This document shows positions 1 to 5,958 of a stretch of DNA of 12,679 nt, in pieces. The notes beneath the pieces are model-generated. The model searched no databases. It saw only the letters and a list, made by a program, of their open reading frames with translations, and was not told where the DNA came from. The translations under genes were made by a program, and so were the position numbers. Origin of the DNA: Clostridiales bacterium (lineage in GTDB: Bacteria; Bacillota; Clostridia; Oscillospirales; Oscillospiraceae); NCBI GenBank assembly GCA_019421525.1, contig JAHZFC010000057.1, positions 1-12,679 on the forward strand, read 5' to 3'. Every line of letters begins with the position of its first letter. Position 1 is the first letter of the stretch.

Positions 1-40
1 CGGAGCTTCATCCGGGGCCATACCCCCTAAGTGCGTTTTT

Positions 41-96
41 GGTGACTTTTTGCGCGAACAAAAAGTCACCCGCCGGAGGCCGGGACGGCCTCAATA
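41..96. repeat. Intergenic hairpin module, copy 1
   Basis: A perfect 11-bp stem (41-51 with 60-70) closes an 8-base loop GCGCGAAC. A second short GC hairpin follows (GAGGCC...GGCCTC, about 78-94). A diverged copy of the same two-hairpin arrangement lies at 6446-6521 in the same orientation, with paired changes in the stem. The first stem has a T-run on its 5' arm and an A-run on its 3' arm and no T-tract after it, so it is not a standard terminator in either direction. Its function is unknown; it looks like a dispersed palindromic repeat. Confidence 0.6.
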
Positions 97-99
97 GGT

Positions 100-119
100 C
101 GCAAGGGTGCCCCCTTGCG
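100..119. repeat. Hairpin related to the CAAGG repeats
   Basis: CGCAAGGG (100-107) pairs perfectly with CCCTTGCG (112-119) around the loop TGCC. It is preceded by AATAGGTC, as is one of the hairpins in the right-hand repeat block when that is read on the minus strand. It therefore looks like a diverged member of the family at 156-247. Confidence 0.5.
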
Positions 120-155
120 CGAATGTTAAAAGAAATGGGGTCGTAAAAGAAATCT

Positions 156-247
156 CAAGGACGCAGTCCTTGTAACAGGTCAAGGACGCAGTCCTTGTAA
201 CAGGTCAAGGACGCAGTCCTTGTAACAGGTCAAGGGCGCAGCCCTTG
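156..247. repeat. 25-bp tandem palindromic repeat
   Basis: Three identical 25-bp units (156-180, 181-205, 206-230) are followed by a diverged partial fourth (231-247). Each unit has a 17-bp palindrome, CAAGGAC-GCA-GTCCTTG, and a spacer TAACAGGT. The fourth carries CAAGGGC-GCA-GCCCTTG, with both arms changed together so that pairing is kept. The array lies immediately downstream of the response-regulator terminator. The same palindrome occurs inverted at 5985-6001. There are no unique spacers, so this is not CRISPR. Confidence 0.85.
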
Positions 248-259
248 GGCTTTTGGGAT

Positions 260-281
260 AAAAGGGCCTTTCGGCCCTTTT
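260..281 (-). terminator. Intrinsic terminator of the response regulator
   Basis: A perfect 9-bp stem AAAAGGGCC/GGCCCTTTT surrounds a GAAA tetraloop on the minus strand and ends in a short T-run. It overlaps the stop codon of the response regulator (280-282), so translation and termination are nested. It marks the end of the lysozyme/response-regulator transcript. Confidence 0.75.
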
Positions 282-972
282 ATATCTCCGCCATCTTGAA
301 CCCGATCCCCCACACCGTCTTGATGTATTCCTGCCCGGGGCCCGCCTTGTTCAGCTTGGCGCGCAGGTTGCTCACGTGGACGTTCACCGTGTTCTCGTCC
401 CCCATGAACTCCTCCCCCCACACGGACTCGTAGATCTGGGCACGGGAGAAGGCCCGCTTGGGCTGCTCCATGAGCAGGGCCAGGATGGCGAACTCCCGGG
501 TGGTGAGGGTCAGCTCCTTCCCGTCCAGGGTGGCGGTGTGGCTGTCCCGGCTGAGCACCAGGGGACCCCACCTCAGGTCTTTCCCAACCTGTGGCTGGGA
601 AAAGCTGCGGCTGCGGCGCAGCTGGGCCTCCACCCGGGCCAGCACCTCCCGGTTGTCAAAGGGCTTGGTCATGAAGTCGTCCGCCCCCAGGGCCAGGGCG
701 TTCACCCGGTCGTCCACCGCCACCTTGGCGGACAGCACGATGATGGGCATGGTCTTGCCCTGGCGGATCTGGGTGATGAACTCCTCCCCGGTGAGCCCCG
801 GGAGCATCAGATCCAGCAGCACCAGGTCGTAGTCGTATTTCTCCGCCCAGAGCATGGCTTCGCTTCCGGAGAAGGCGGAGCGGCAGGAATAGCCCGCCCC
901 CTCCAGAATGGTGCACAGCAGGCGGTTGATGTCGGCGTCGTCCTCCACCACCAGGATGTTGGCTCGGTCCAT
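280..972 (-). CDS. OmpR/PhoB-family response regulator
   Basis: A 230-aa two-domain response regulator acting in the cytoplasm as a phosphorylation-controlled DNA-binding factor. The receiver domain (about 5-118) has the acidic pocket E10-D11-D12, phospho-acceptor D54 in VLLDLMLPG, S81, and K103 in the TKPF motif. The winged-helix domain (about 135-228) shows LTTREFAILALLM, the recognition-helix region NTVNVHVSNLRAKL and a C-terminal YIKTVWGIGFKM hairpin, all typical of OmpR/PhoB proteins. I chose ATG at 972 because AAGGAAGG sits just upstream and the protein then begins directly with the receiver; the longer frame to 1110 runs back into the lysozyme gene. It starts 20 bp after the lysozyme stop, so the two are probably cotranscribed. 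No histidine kinase lies downstream, so it is an orphan within this window. Target genes cannot be read from the sequence. Confidence 0.93.
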   Translation of the reverse strand: MDRANILVVEDDADINRLLCTILEGAGYSCRSAFSGSEAMLWAEKYDYDLVLLDLMLPGLTGEEFITQIRQGKTMPIIVLSAKVAVDDRVNALALGADDFMTKPFDNREVLARVEAQLRRSRSFSQPQVGKDLRWGPLVLSRDSHTATLDGKELTLTTREFAILALLMEQPKRAFSRAQIYESVWGEEFMGDENTVNVHVSNLRAKLNKAGPGQEYIKTVWGIGFKMAEI

Positions 973-992
973 AGATCTGTCCTTCCTTTCTG

Positions 993-1892
993 TCAGCTGT
1001 CGCTTGGCGCCGGACTGTCCTCCGGCGTGGGGCTGTCCCCTGTCTCCGGGGATCCCGTCGCGCCTTCTTCGGGCGCGCCGCTCTCCGTCCCCTCCCCGTC
1101 CTGCCGCCACTGCTCAAAGTCCGTCAGGCACAGGTTCAGATCCACGTTGGTGGAGATGCCGTCCACCGTGCCGGAGCTGGTGTACTGCCACATGGCGAAG
1201 TGGTAGCGGAAGCTGGTGGCCGACCAGTCTTGGGTGTAGTGGGCCAGCCAGAAGGGCCAGTCCAGCAGCCGCTCCAGGTCCAGCTCGTCGTAGCCCTTGG
1301 AGGGGCTGAAGTACACCATGGGCAGGTAGCCCGCCTCCTCCACCTCCCGGCAGAAGGCGATGGTGCAGTCGGTGATGGTCTCCCCGCTGGTGTCCAGGGT
1401 GCGGGAGCCCTCCTGGCTCACCCGCTCCCAGTCGAACACCACCGGCCAGGCCACGTCATAGGGCGCGATCCACTCCAGCACCTGCCGGGCCTCCTCTACC
1501 GCCTCCTGCTCACTGGTGGCCTGGGAGAAGAAATACACCCCCACCTTCAGCCCGGCGGCCAGGGCGCCCTCCATATTCTGGACAAAGTATTCATCCTGGA
1601 AGATCCCGCCCTCGGTGTATCCCCGGTAGCCCGCCCGGATCATGGCGAACTCCACCCCTGCCGCGGCCACCTTCTCCCAGTCGATCTCGCCCTGGTGGGC
1701 GGATACGTCCACCCCCACATAGCTGGGACCGTCCCCATCATAGGTGAGGAATCCCCCAGCCACCACAAAGTCCTCAGCGGAATAGGTGTTGGCGGGCACC
1801 GGGTCCGGGGTGGTCTCGATCGTCGTCCCGCAGCCGGTCGATATCAGCAGCAGCGCCAGGGCCAGCGCCAGCCCGGTCATCCTGGTCCTCAT
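993..1892 (-). CDS. Secreted GH25 lysozyme-like lipoprotein
   Basis: A 299-aa peptidoglycan hydrolase of glycoside hydrolase family 25 (1,4-beta-N-acetylmuramidase type). Residues 1-21 form a short basic and hydrophobic leader ending in ISTGC, a probable lipoprotein signal with C21 as the lipidated residue; the -3 serine makes the lipobox weaker than usual. The GH25 domain (about 58-258) has the family pattern: VDVSAHQG (D62), VVFDWE (D154 and E156, expected catalytic acids), WLAHYT, and a C-terminal MWQYTSSG...VDLN (D251). The tail from about 265 is low-complexity Glu/Ser/Pro/Asp/Gly, perhaps a flexible exposed end. ATG at 1892 is supported by AAAAGGAGGT eight bases upstream. It is the first gene of a likely two-gene unit with the response regulator. 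A role in wall remodelling is inference; there is no phage context. Confidence 0.92.
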   Translation of the reverse strand: MRTRMTGLALALALLLISTGCGTTIETTPDPVPANTYSAEDFVVAGGFLTYDGDGPSYVGVDVSAHQGEIDWEKVAAAGVEFAMIRAGYRGYTEGGIFQDEYFVQNMEGALAAGLKVGVYFFSQATSEQEAVEEARQVLEWIAPYDVAWPVVFDWERVSQEGSRTLDTSGETITDCTIAFCREVEEAGYLPMVYFSPSKGYDELDLERLLDWPFWLAHYTQDWSATSFRYHFAMWQYTSSGTVDGISTNVDLNLCLTDFEQWRQDGEGTESGAPEEGATGSPETGDSPTPEDSPAPSDS

Positions 1893-1924
1893 GGGCGGGC
1901 ACCTCCTTTTCTAGTCTGTCCCAC

Positions 1925-1953
1925 ATCATAGCACAAAACAGGGCGGCATGCCA
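1925..1953 (-). promoter_or_regulatory. Probable promoter of the lysozyme gene
   Basis: On the minus strand an extended -10, TGC-TATGAT (TATGAT at 1925-1930, TG at 1932-1933), lies about 33 bases before the ATG. The -35 at 17-bp spacing (1948-1953, TGGCAT) is poor, as is common for extended -10 promoters. Confidence 0.5.
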
Positions 1954-2000
1954 CCCCTTTTCCTCCCCCGGAGGGGGGATGGCAAGGGCGGGGCCTTTGC

Positions 2001-2036
2001 AAAAAAAGAAGCGGCCCCGCCATCCCGGCGGAGCCG
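2001..2036 (-). terminator. Intrinsic terminator of the feoB unit
   Basis: On the minus strand GCGGCTCCGCC and GGCGGGGCCGC form an 11-bp stem with one G-T pair and a 5-base loop. TTCTTTTTTT follows. It lies 14 bp past the stop of the FeoB-associated peptide and separates the iron genes from the lysozyme unit. Confidence 0.88.
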
Positions 2037-2049
2037 CTCCCAGTTGATC

Positions 2050-2178
2050 TTAGTGACAGCCCTTGCAGTGGCCGCAGTCGCCGTTGCAGCCGCCGCCGCT
2101 CTTCTTCTGCTTGATGAGCGAACGCACGGCCAGCGCCACGATCACCACCAGCACAGCCACGACAATGGCAGTTTCCAT
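2050..2178 (-). CDS. FeoB-associated Cys-rich membrane protein
   Basis: A 42-aa protein of the small FeoB-associated Cys-rich family often found beside feoB in Clostridia. One transmembrane helix (about 3-18, TAIVVAVLVVIVALAV) is followed by a basic stretch RSLIKQKK and a Gly-rich tail with C31, C35, C38 and C41 (CX3CX2CX2C) plus two histidines, ending CKGCH. By the positive-inside rule the Cys/His tail faces the cytoplasm. ATG at 2178 has AGGAAG about nine bases upstream. It begins 27 bp after the feoB stop and is followed by the terminator at 2001-2036, so it is the last gene of the feoB unit. A role in binding or handing on Fe(II) at the inner face of FeoB is a reasonable guess, not demonstrated by sequence. 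Confidence 0.88.
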   Translation of the reverse strand: METAIVVAVLVVIVALAVRSLIKQKKSGGGCNGDCGHCKGCH

Positions 2179-2205
2179 AGTGTTGCTTCCTTTCTAAACA
2201 GGGGA

Positions 2206-4575
2206 TCAGACCTTGACCACGTCCACGGCCCGCAGGTTGGTTGCCTCCCCTTTATAGCCCTTGCGCGCCAGCAGGTACACCAGGCCCACCGCCAGGGCGA
2301 TGGCCACCACGGTGAACACATTGAAGCCCACCTCACCGGTGATGAGGCCGCCGATCTGGTAGACGATCAGGCTCATCACATAGGCAAAGCCGCACATATA
2401 GCCGATGGCCGCCCAGGTCCACTTGGCATTGTTCATCTCCCGCTTGATGGCGCCCATGGCCGCAAAGCAGGGGGCGCACAGCAGGTTGAAGATCATGAAG
2501 GCGTAGGCGCCGATTCCGGTGAAGGCCGCGCCGATGTTAGCTGTCAGGTTGCCGGAGTAGCACACGCCCATAGTGGACACCACTTCCTCCTTGGCGATGA
2601 GGCCGGTGATGGTGGCCACGGTGGCCTGCCAGGTGCCGAAGCCCAGGGGGGCGAAGATCCAGGCGATGGCGCTGCCGATGTTGGCCAGGATGGAGTTGTT
2701 GTTGTCCTCCACCATGCCGAGAGCCCCGTTCTCAAAGCCGAAGCCCTGGAGGAACCACAGCACGATGGTACTCAGCAGGATGACGGTGCCGGCCCGCTTG
2801 ATGAAGGACCAGCCCCGCTCCCACATGGAGCGCAGCACATTGCCCACAGAGGGGGCGTGGTAGGCGGGCAGTTCCATGACGAAGGGGGCGGGCTCGCCGG
2901 CAAAGGCCTTGAACTTCTTCAGGATGATGCCGGAGATGATCACCGCCGCCACGCCGATGAAGTAAGCGGAGGTGGCCACCCAGGCGGAGTTGCCGAACAG
3001 GGCGCCGGCGAACAGAGCGATGATGGGCATCTTGGCCCCGCAGGGGATGAAGCCGGTGGTCATGATGGTCATCTTCCGGTCCCGGTCCTGCTCGATGGTC
3101 CGGGAGGCCATGATGCCGGGCACGCCGCAGCCGGTGGCCACCAGCATGGGGATAAAGGACTTGCCGGACAGGCCGAAGCGGCGGAAGATCCGGTCCATGA
3201 TGAAGGCGATGCGGGACATATATCCGATGTCCTCCAGAATGGCCAGCAGCAGGAAGAGCACCAGCATCTGGGGCACGAAGCCCAGCACGGCGCCCACGCC
3301 GCCCACGATGCCGTCCAGGATCAGGGACTGCACGATGTCGTTGCAGCCAATGGCGGTCAGGCCGTTCTCGATGAGCACCGGGATGCCGGGCACCCACACG
3401 CCGTACTCGGTGGGGTCGGGCTCGGGCACGGCCAGAGCCTCCTGATAGGTCTCCTCGCTGACCTCCAGCACATTGGTCACGCCGGCTTCGTCGTCATATA
3501 TGTAGGCCTCGGTCTGGCCGGCCTCATAGGCCTCGATGATGGCGGAGGCCTCCTCGAAGGCGCCGGAGTCCTCGTCCCAGGCGTCGCTGTCAGCGGTGAA
3601 GGGGACGAACCAGCCGTCGCCGAACAGGCCGTCGTTGGCCCAGTCGGTGAGGTGGGTGCCGATGGAGATGGTCCAGCCGCCCATGGCGATGGAGTACACC
3701 AGGGCCATGACCACCACGAAGATGGGCAGGGCGGCGATGCGGTTGGTGACCACCCGGTCGATCTTGTCGGACACCGACAGCCCGGTGCGGCCCTTCCTGA
3801 CACAGGAGGCGATGACCTTGGTGATCTGTTCGTACCGCTCATTGGTGATGATGGATTCCGCGTCGTCGTCCAGGGCCTTCTCGCAGTCCGCGGCGGCCTG
3901 CTCCACCTTGGCCTTGGCATCGGCGGACAGCGTCAGCTTGCTCATCACCTGGTCGTCCCGCTCGAACACCTTCACGGCGTACCACCGCTCCATCCCGGCG
4001 GGGATGGGGTTGGAGAGCACCGACTGGATGTCCGCCAGGGCGGTCTCCACCTGGGCGGAGAAGGTCAGCCGGGCGGGGGCGGACTTCCGCGCGGCGGCGT
4101 CCTTGGCCGTGGAGATCAGCTTATCCAGCCCCTCCCCCTTCAGGGCGGACACCTCCACCACCGGGCAGCCCAGGGCCTTGGACAGCTTGCCCGCGTCGAT
4201 CTTGTCCCCGTTTTTCCGCACCAGGTCCATCATGTTCAGGGCCACCACCACGGGGATGCCCATCTCCATGAGCTGGGTGGTGAGGTACAGGTTGCGTTCG
4301 ATGTTGGTGGCGTCCACGATGTTGATGATGCCGTCGGGGCGTTCTCCCACTAAGTACTCCCGGGCCACCACTTCCTCCAGGGTATAGGGGGACAGGGAAT
4401 AGATGCCGGGCAGGTCGGTCAGCGTGATATCCTTGTCCGCCTTGAGGCGGCCCTCCTTCTTTTCCACCGTCACGCCCGGCCAGTTGCCCACCCGTTGGTT
4501 GGAGCCGGTCAGGGCGTTGAACATGGTGGTCTTGCCGGAGTTGGGGTTGCCGGCAAGAGCCAGTCTGATGGACAT
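2206..4575 (-). CDS. feoB: Ferrous iron transporter FeoB
   Basis: A 789-aa GTPase-coupled inner-membrane Fe(II) importer. The N-terminal G domain has all motifs: G1 GNPNSGKT (9-16), G2 T36, G3 DLPG (54-57), G4 NMMD (114-117) and G5 SALKG (143-147). A helical GDI-like region follows (about 165-275). The membrane part begins near 281 and contains the two inverted Gate repeats, with GCGVPG (482-487), FIPCGAKMPI (509-518), AKEEVVSTMG (661-670) and NLLCAPC (697-703). An unusually acidic extracytoplasmic insert sits at about 326-392, between the first membrane helix and VWVPGIPVLIENG. ATG at 4575 has AAAGGAGGA nearby. It is followed by the Cys-rich peptide gene. The GTTAG inverted repeat 20 bp before the start and a terminator-like hairpin beyond it suggest expression at least partly separate from the feoA pair. 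Confidence 0.97.
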   Translation of the reverse strand: MSIRLALAGNPNSGKTTMFNALTGSNQRVGNWPGVTVEKKEGRLKADKDITLTDLPGIYSLSPYTLEEVVAREYLVGERPDGIINIVDATNIERNLYLTTQLMEMGIPVVVALNMMDLVRKNGDKIDAGKLSKALGCPVVEVSALKGEGLDKLISTAKDAAARKSAPARLTFSAQVETALADIQSVLSNPIPAGMERWYAVKVFERDDQVMSKLTLSADAKAKVEQAAADCEKALDDDAESIITNERYEQITKVIASCVRKGRTGLSVSDKIDRVVTNRIAALPIFVVVMALVYSIAMGGWTISIGTHLTDWANDGLFGDGWFVPFTADSDAWDEDSGAFEEASAIIEAYEAGQTEAYIYDDEAGVTNVLEVSEETYQEALAVPEPDPTEYGVWVPGIPVLIENGLTAIGCNDIVQSLILDGIVGGVGAVLGFVPQMLVLFLLLAILEDIGYMSRIAFIMDRIFRRFGLSGKSFIPMLVATGCGVPGIMASRTIEQDRDRKMTIMTTGFIPCGAKMPIIALFAGALFGNSAWVATSAYFIGVAAVIISGIILKKFKAFAGEPAPFVMELPAYHAPSVGNVLRSMWERGWSFIKRAGTVILLSTIVLWFLQGFGFENGALGMVEDNNNSILANIGSAIAWIFAPLGFGTWQATVATITGLIAKEEVVSTMGVCYSGNLTANIGAAFTGIGAYAFMIFNLLCAPCFAAMGAIKREMNNAKWTWAAIGYMCGFAYVMSLIVYQIGGLITGEVGFNVFTVVAIALAVGLVYLLARKGYKGEATNLRAVDVVKV

Positions 4576-4594
4576 AGCTTATTTCCTCCTTTAA

Positions 4595-4610
4595 GTTAGT
4601 TTTAACTAAC
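4595..4610. promoter_or_regulatory. Putative iron-regulator operator before feoB
   Basis: GTTAGTTTTAACTAAC is a perfect inverted repeat (7-bp arms, 2-bp centre) 19 bp upstream of the feoB ATG. It shares the GTTAG-N6-CTAAC form with the site at 5400-5415. The half-site resembles the core of the known DtxR/IdeR box, although spacing differs. Binding by the regulator encoded at 5518-5898 is inferred. No convincing -35/-10 pair was seen next to it. Confidence 0.6.
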
Positions 4611-4618
4611 CCCTCTTC

Positions 4619-4643
4619 AAAAATAATGGCGCGTTCCCGCGCC
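4619..4643 (-). terminator. Terminator-like hairpin between feoA genes and feoB
   Basis: On the minus strand GGCGCG-GGAA-CGCGCC (4628-4643) is followed by ATTATTTTTG. The stem is only 6 bp but all G-C. It could end or attenuate the feoA transcript before feoB. An adjacent perfect 14-bp GC palindrome lies at 4656-4669. Confidence 0.5.
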
Positions 4644-4890
4644 GCCTTTCCGTTCGCGCCCGCGGGCGCCAATCAAGTGCGGTATGTTTTCGGCCCGCAA
4701 ACGTGCGAGCCCCGTCCTCTGGAGCTCCCTCAAAAGCCCAGCGCCAGCGGGTTTCGTTGGGAAAGGGACCGCAGCGCAATGGCTGAGCTTTCTCCTTCGG
4801 CGGAAGCGAGGGATATGGAGCTTGCGGTGACGCATGCTGCTGCGGGCCGCATCCTTCCCGTGGGAAAAGGTGCAGCCTTTTTCGACGGCT
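4644..4890. other. Unexplained intergenic stretch inside the feo locus
   Basis: About 250 bp between the second feoA and the terminator-like hairpin before feoB. Open frames exist on both strands but none has a ribosome site or a recognisable protein, and their composition (Arg/Gly/Pro-rich) looks like out-of-frame GC-rich DNA. Small palindromes are present: GCGCCCGCGGGCGC at 4656-4669, a GGAGCTCC near 4721, TTCCC-GT-GGGAA and AAAAGG-TGCAG-CCTTTT near 4854-4883. No known RNA family was recognised. It may be an inserted repeat or an untranslated leader. Confidence 0.4.
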
Positions 4891-5112
4891 TTACGTCACC
4901 TCGATACAGTCTGCGTCTCCCTTTCGGATGGACAGCTCATAGCCCCGGACAGTGACCACCACCGGATCCCCCAGCGGCGCGACCTTGCGCACGTAAATGG
5001 AGGTGCCCTTGGTGATGCCCATGTCCATGATCCGGCGGCGGAGGGCGCCCTCACCGTGGAGCTTGACCACGGAAGCGGTCTGGCCCACCTTGACATCCCT
5101 GAGTGTTTTCAC
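4891..5112 (-). CDS. feoA: FeoA domain protein (second copy)
   Basis: A 73-aa SH3-like FeoA protein, a small cytoplasmic partner of FeoB in Fe(II) uptake. It begins KTLRDVKVGQTASVVKLHG, has the family core LRRRIMDMGITKGTSI (about 25-40) and ends VVVTVRGYELSIRKGDADCIEV, matching the usual FeoA length of 70-80 aa. I chose the GTG at 5112 because AGAGGAGA lies nine bases before it and the protein then starts at the normal FeoA N terminus. A GTG at 5163 would add 17 unrelated residues and overlap the upstream feoA stop. It follows the first feoA after 47 bp in the same transcript. The gap to feoB (315 bp) is long for this locus type. Confidence 0.93.
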   Translation of the reverse strand: MKTLRDVKVGQTASVVKLHGEGALRRRIMDMGITKGTSIYVRKVAPLGDPVVVTVRGYELSIRKGDADCIEVT

Positions 5113-5159
5113 GGCAATGTTCTCCTCTCTTCTCAGCTTATGGCCAAATGCACGCCCGC

Positions 5160-5369
5160 TCACACCATGATGCGGCTGGCCATGCTCTTGCTCAGGGCGA
5201 TCCGTGTGTCCTTGACATTGACGATCACATTGCCGCCGATCTCATTGACCACGGTCACCTTGCCCCCTTCCACAAAGCCAAGGCTCTTCAAAAAGGTACG
5301 GACCTCGTCCTTTCCGGTGATACGTTTGACAGTGCTCTCCTGTCCCCGGCCCAACATCGTCAGCGGCAT
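5160..5369 (-). CDS. feoA: FeoA domain protein (first copy)
   Basis: A 69-aa FeoA-type protein (SH3-like beta barrel) with the sequence signature of the Clostridia subgroup that begins MPLTML and ends NVIVNVKDTRIALSKSMASRIMV. The middle shows VKRITGKDEVRTFLKSLGFVEGG. It differs clearly from the second copy, so the two are old paralogues, not a recent duplication; pairs of unlike FeoA proteins are common beside clostridial feoB. ATG at 5369 is chosen because GGGGTGG lies eight bases upstream; an in-frame GTG at 5381 has no ribosome site. It is the first gene after a near-consensus promoter overlapped by GTTAG/CTAAC repeats. Each FeoA probably contacts FeoB or its G domain, but their separate roles cannot be told from sequence. 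Confidence 0.92.
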   Translation of the reverse strand: MPLTMLGRGQESTVKRITGKDEVRTFLKSLGFVEGGKVTVVNEIGGNVIVNVKDTRIALSKSMASRIMV

Positions 5370-5398
5370 GATGATGACCACCCCAAGTCGATAGATTC

Positions 5399-5460
5399 GG
5401 TTAGTATCCTCTAACCATCTGTTAGTTTAGCACTGCTAACTCCAGTTGTCAATAGCTAAC
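5399..5460. promoter_or_regulatory. GTTAG/CTAAC operator cluster, feoA/regulator divergent region
   Basis: Site 1 at 5399-5416 is GGTTAG-TATCCT-CTAACC. Site 2 at 5421-5440 has GTTAG and CTAAC arms 10 bp apart and also contains TTAGCA-C-TGCTAA. Site 3 at 5445-5460 is a weaker GTTGT-N6-CTAAC. They cover the -35, the -10 and the start region of the feoA promoter. The same motif lies before feoB. The layout suits iron-dependent repression by the divergent DtxR-family protein. Confidence 0.65.
5424..5452 (-). promoter_or_regulatory. Promoter of the feoA unit
   Basis: On the minus strand a consensus -35 TTGACA (5447-5452) is followed after 17 bp by TAAACT (5424-5429). The predicted start is near 5417, about 48 bases before the first feoA. 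The -10 lies inside operator site 2, and site 1 follows the start, so a bound repressor would block polymerase. Confidence 0.75.
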
Positions 5461-5472
5461 CAACATTTGCTG

Positions 5473-5501
5473 TTGTGTTTTTCGTAGGATCGTGCTATCA
5501 T
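5473..5501 (+). promoter_or_regulatory. Promoter of the DtxR-family regulator
   Basis: TTGTGT (5473-5478), a 17-bp spacer and an extended -10 TGC-TATCAT (TATCAT at 5496-5501) face the regulator gene. The predicted start near 5508 leaves only about 10 bases of leader. GGTGATC just before the ATG could pair with the outer part of the anti-Shine-Dalgarno sequence, but there is no classical site. Confidence 0.6.
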
Positions 5502-5517
5502 CTATCCGGGTGATCAT

Positions 5518-5898
5518 ATGCAGATCCATGAGTCCGCGGAAAACTATCTGGAGGCCATCCTGGCCCTGAGTGAAAAGGGGAACGTCCGCTCCATCGACGT
5601 AGCCCAGCATCTGAACTTCTCCAAGCCCAGTGTCAGCCGGGCCATGAGCCTGCTGCGGGAAAACGGCTACGTCATCATGGATGATGACGGCCTGCTCCAC
5701 CTGACAGACAGCGGGTATGAGATCGCCGCGCGCATCTACGAGCGCCATCAGCTGCTCACCAAGTGGCTGACACAGCTGGGGGTGGACCCCGAGGTGGCCG
5801 CCGAGGACGCCTGCAAGATCGAGCACGATTTGAGCGTAGAGAGCTTCGAAGCCCTCAAACGCCACATCAAAGGGCGCTTTGTCCCCGACGAGGGCTAA
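5518..5898 (+). CDS. DtxR/MntR-family metal-dependent regulator
   Basis: A 126-aa metal-activated transcription regulator with a winged-helix N-terminal domain (about 1-62; SIDVAQHLNFSKPSVSRAMSLL is the HTH) and a helical metal-binding dimerisation domain (about 63-122). It lacks the SH3-like third domain of full DtxR, as MntR does. Aligned by eye with Bacillus MntR, it keeps E12 (MntR E11), H77, E102 and H103. It has N9 where MntR has D8 and DtxR has M10, and C99 where MntR has E99 and DtxR has C102. The cysteine points to an iron-type rather than manganese-type site. It is divergent from the feoA unit with shared GTTAG/CTAAC repeats, so it probably represses the feo genes and itself when Fe(II) is high. 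A strong terminator follows. Confidence 0.92.
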   Translation: MQIHESAENYLEAILALSEKGNVRSIDVAQHLNFSKPSVSRAMSLLRENGYVIMDDDGLLHLTDSGYEIAARIYERHQLLTKWLTQLGVDPEVAAEDACKIEHDLSVESFEALKRHIKGRFVPDEG

Positions 5899-5923
5899 AG
5901 CTCGCCTCTTTCCGCAAACAAGG

Positions 5924-5957
5924 AACGCCATGCTGGGCAGCATGGCGTTTTGTTTTT
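5924..5957 (+). terminator. Intrinsic terminator of the regulator gene
   Basis: AACGCCATGCT (5924-5934) and AGCATGGCGTT (5939-5949) form a perfect 11-bp stem with loop GGGC. TTTTGTTTTT follows. It lies 25 bp after the stop codon. Confidence 0.92.
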
Positions 5958-5958
5958 C

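Noticed and set aside
156..247. CRISPR array
   Set aside because: The units are directly abutting 25-bp repeats without unique spacers, and no cas genes are nearby.
376..1206. Plus-strand open frame opposite the response regulator and lysozyme
   Set aside because: Both minus-strand genes have clear domains and ribosome sites. This frame has neither.
1948..4353. An 801-codon open frame on the plus strand opposite feoB
   Set aside because: It is antisense to a full, well-conserved FeoB. Its product is His/Gly/Asp-rich nonsense typical of GC-rich mirror frames, and it has no domain.
4617..4955. Small open frames between feoB and the feoA genes (4617-4835 minus and 4626-4955 plus)
   Set aside because: They lack ribosome sites, their Arg/Pro-rich composition fits untranslated GC-rich DNA, and the plus frame runs into feoA antisense.
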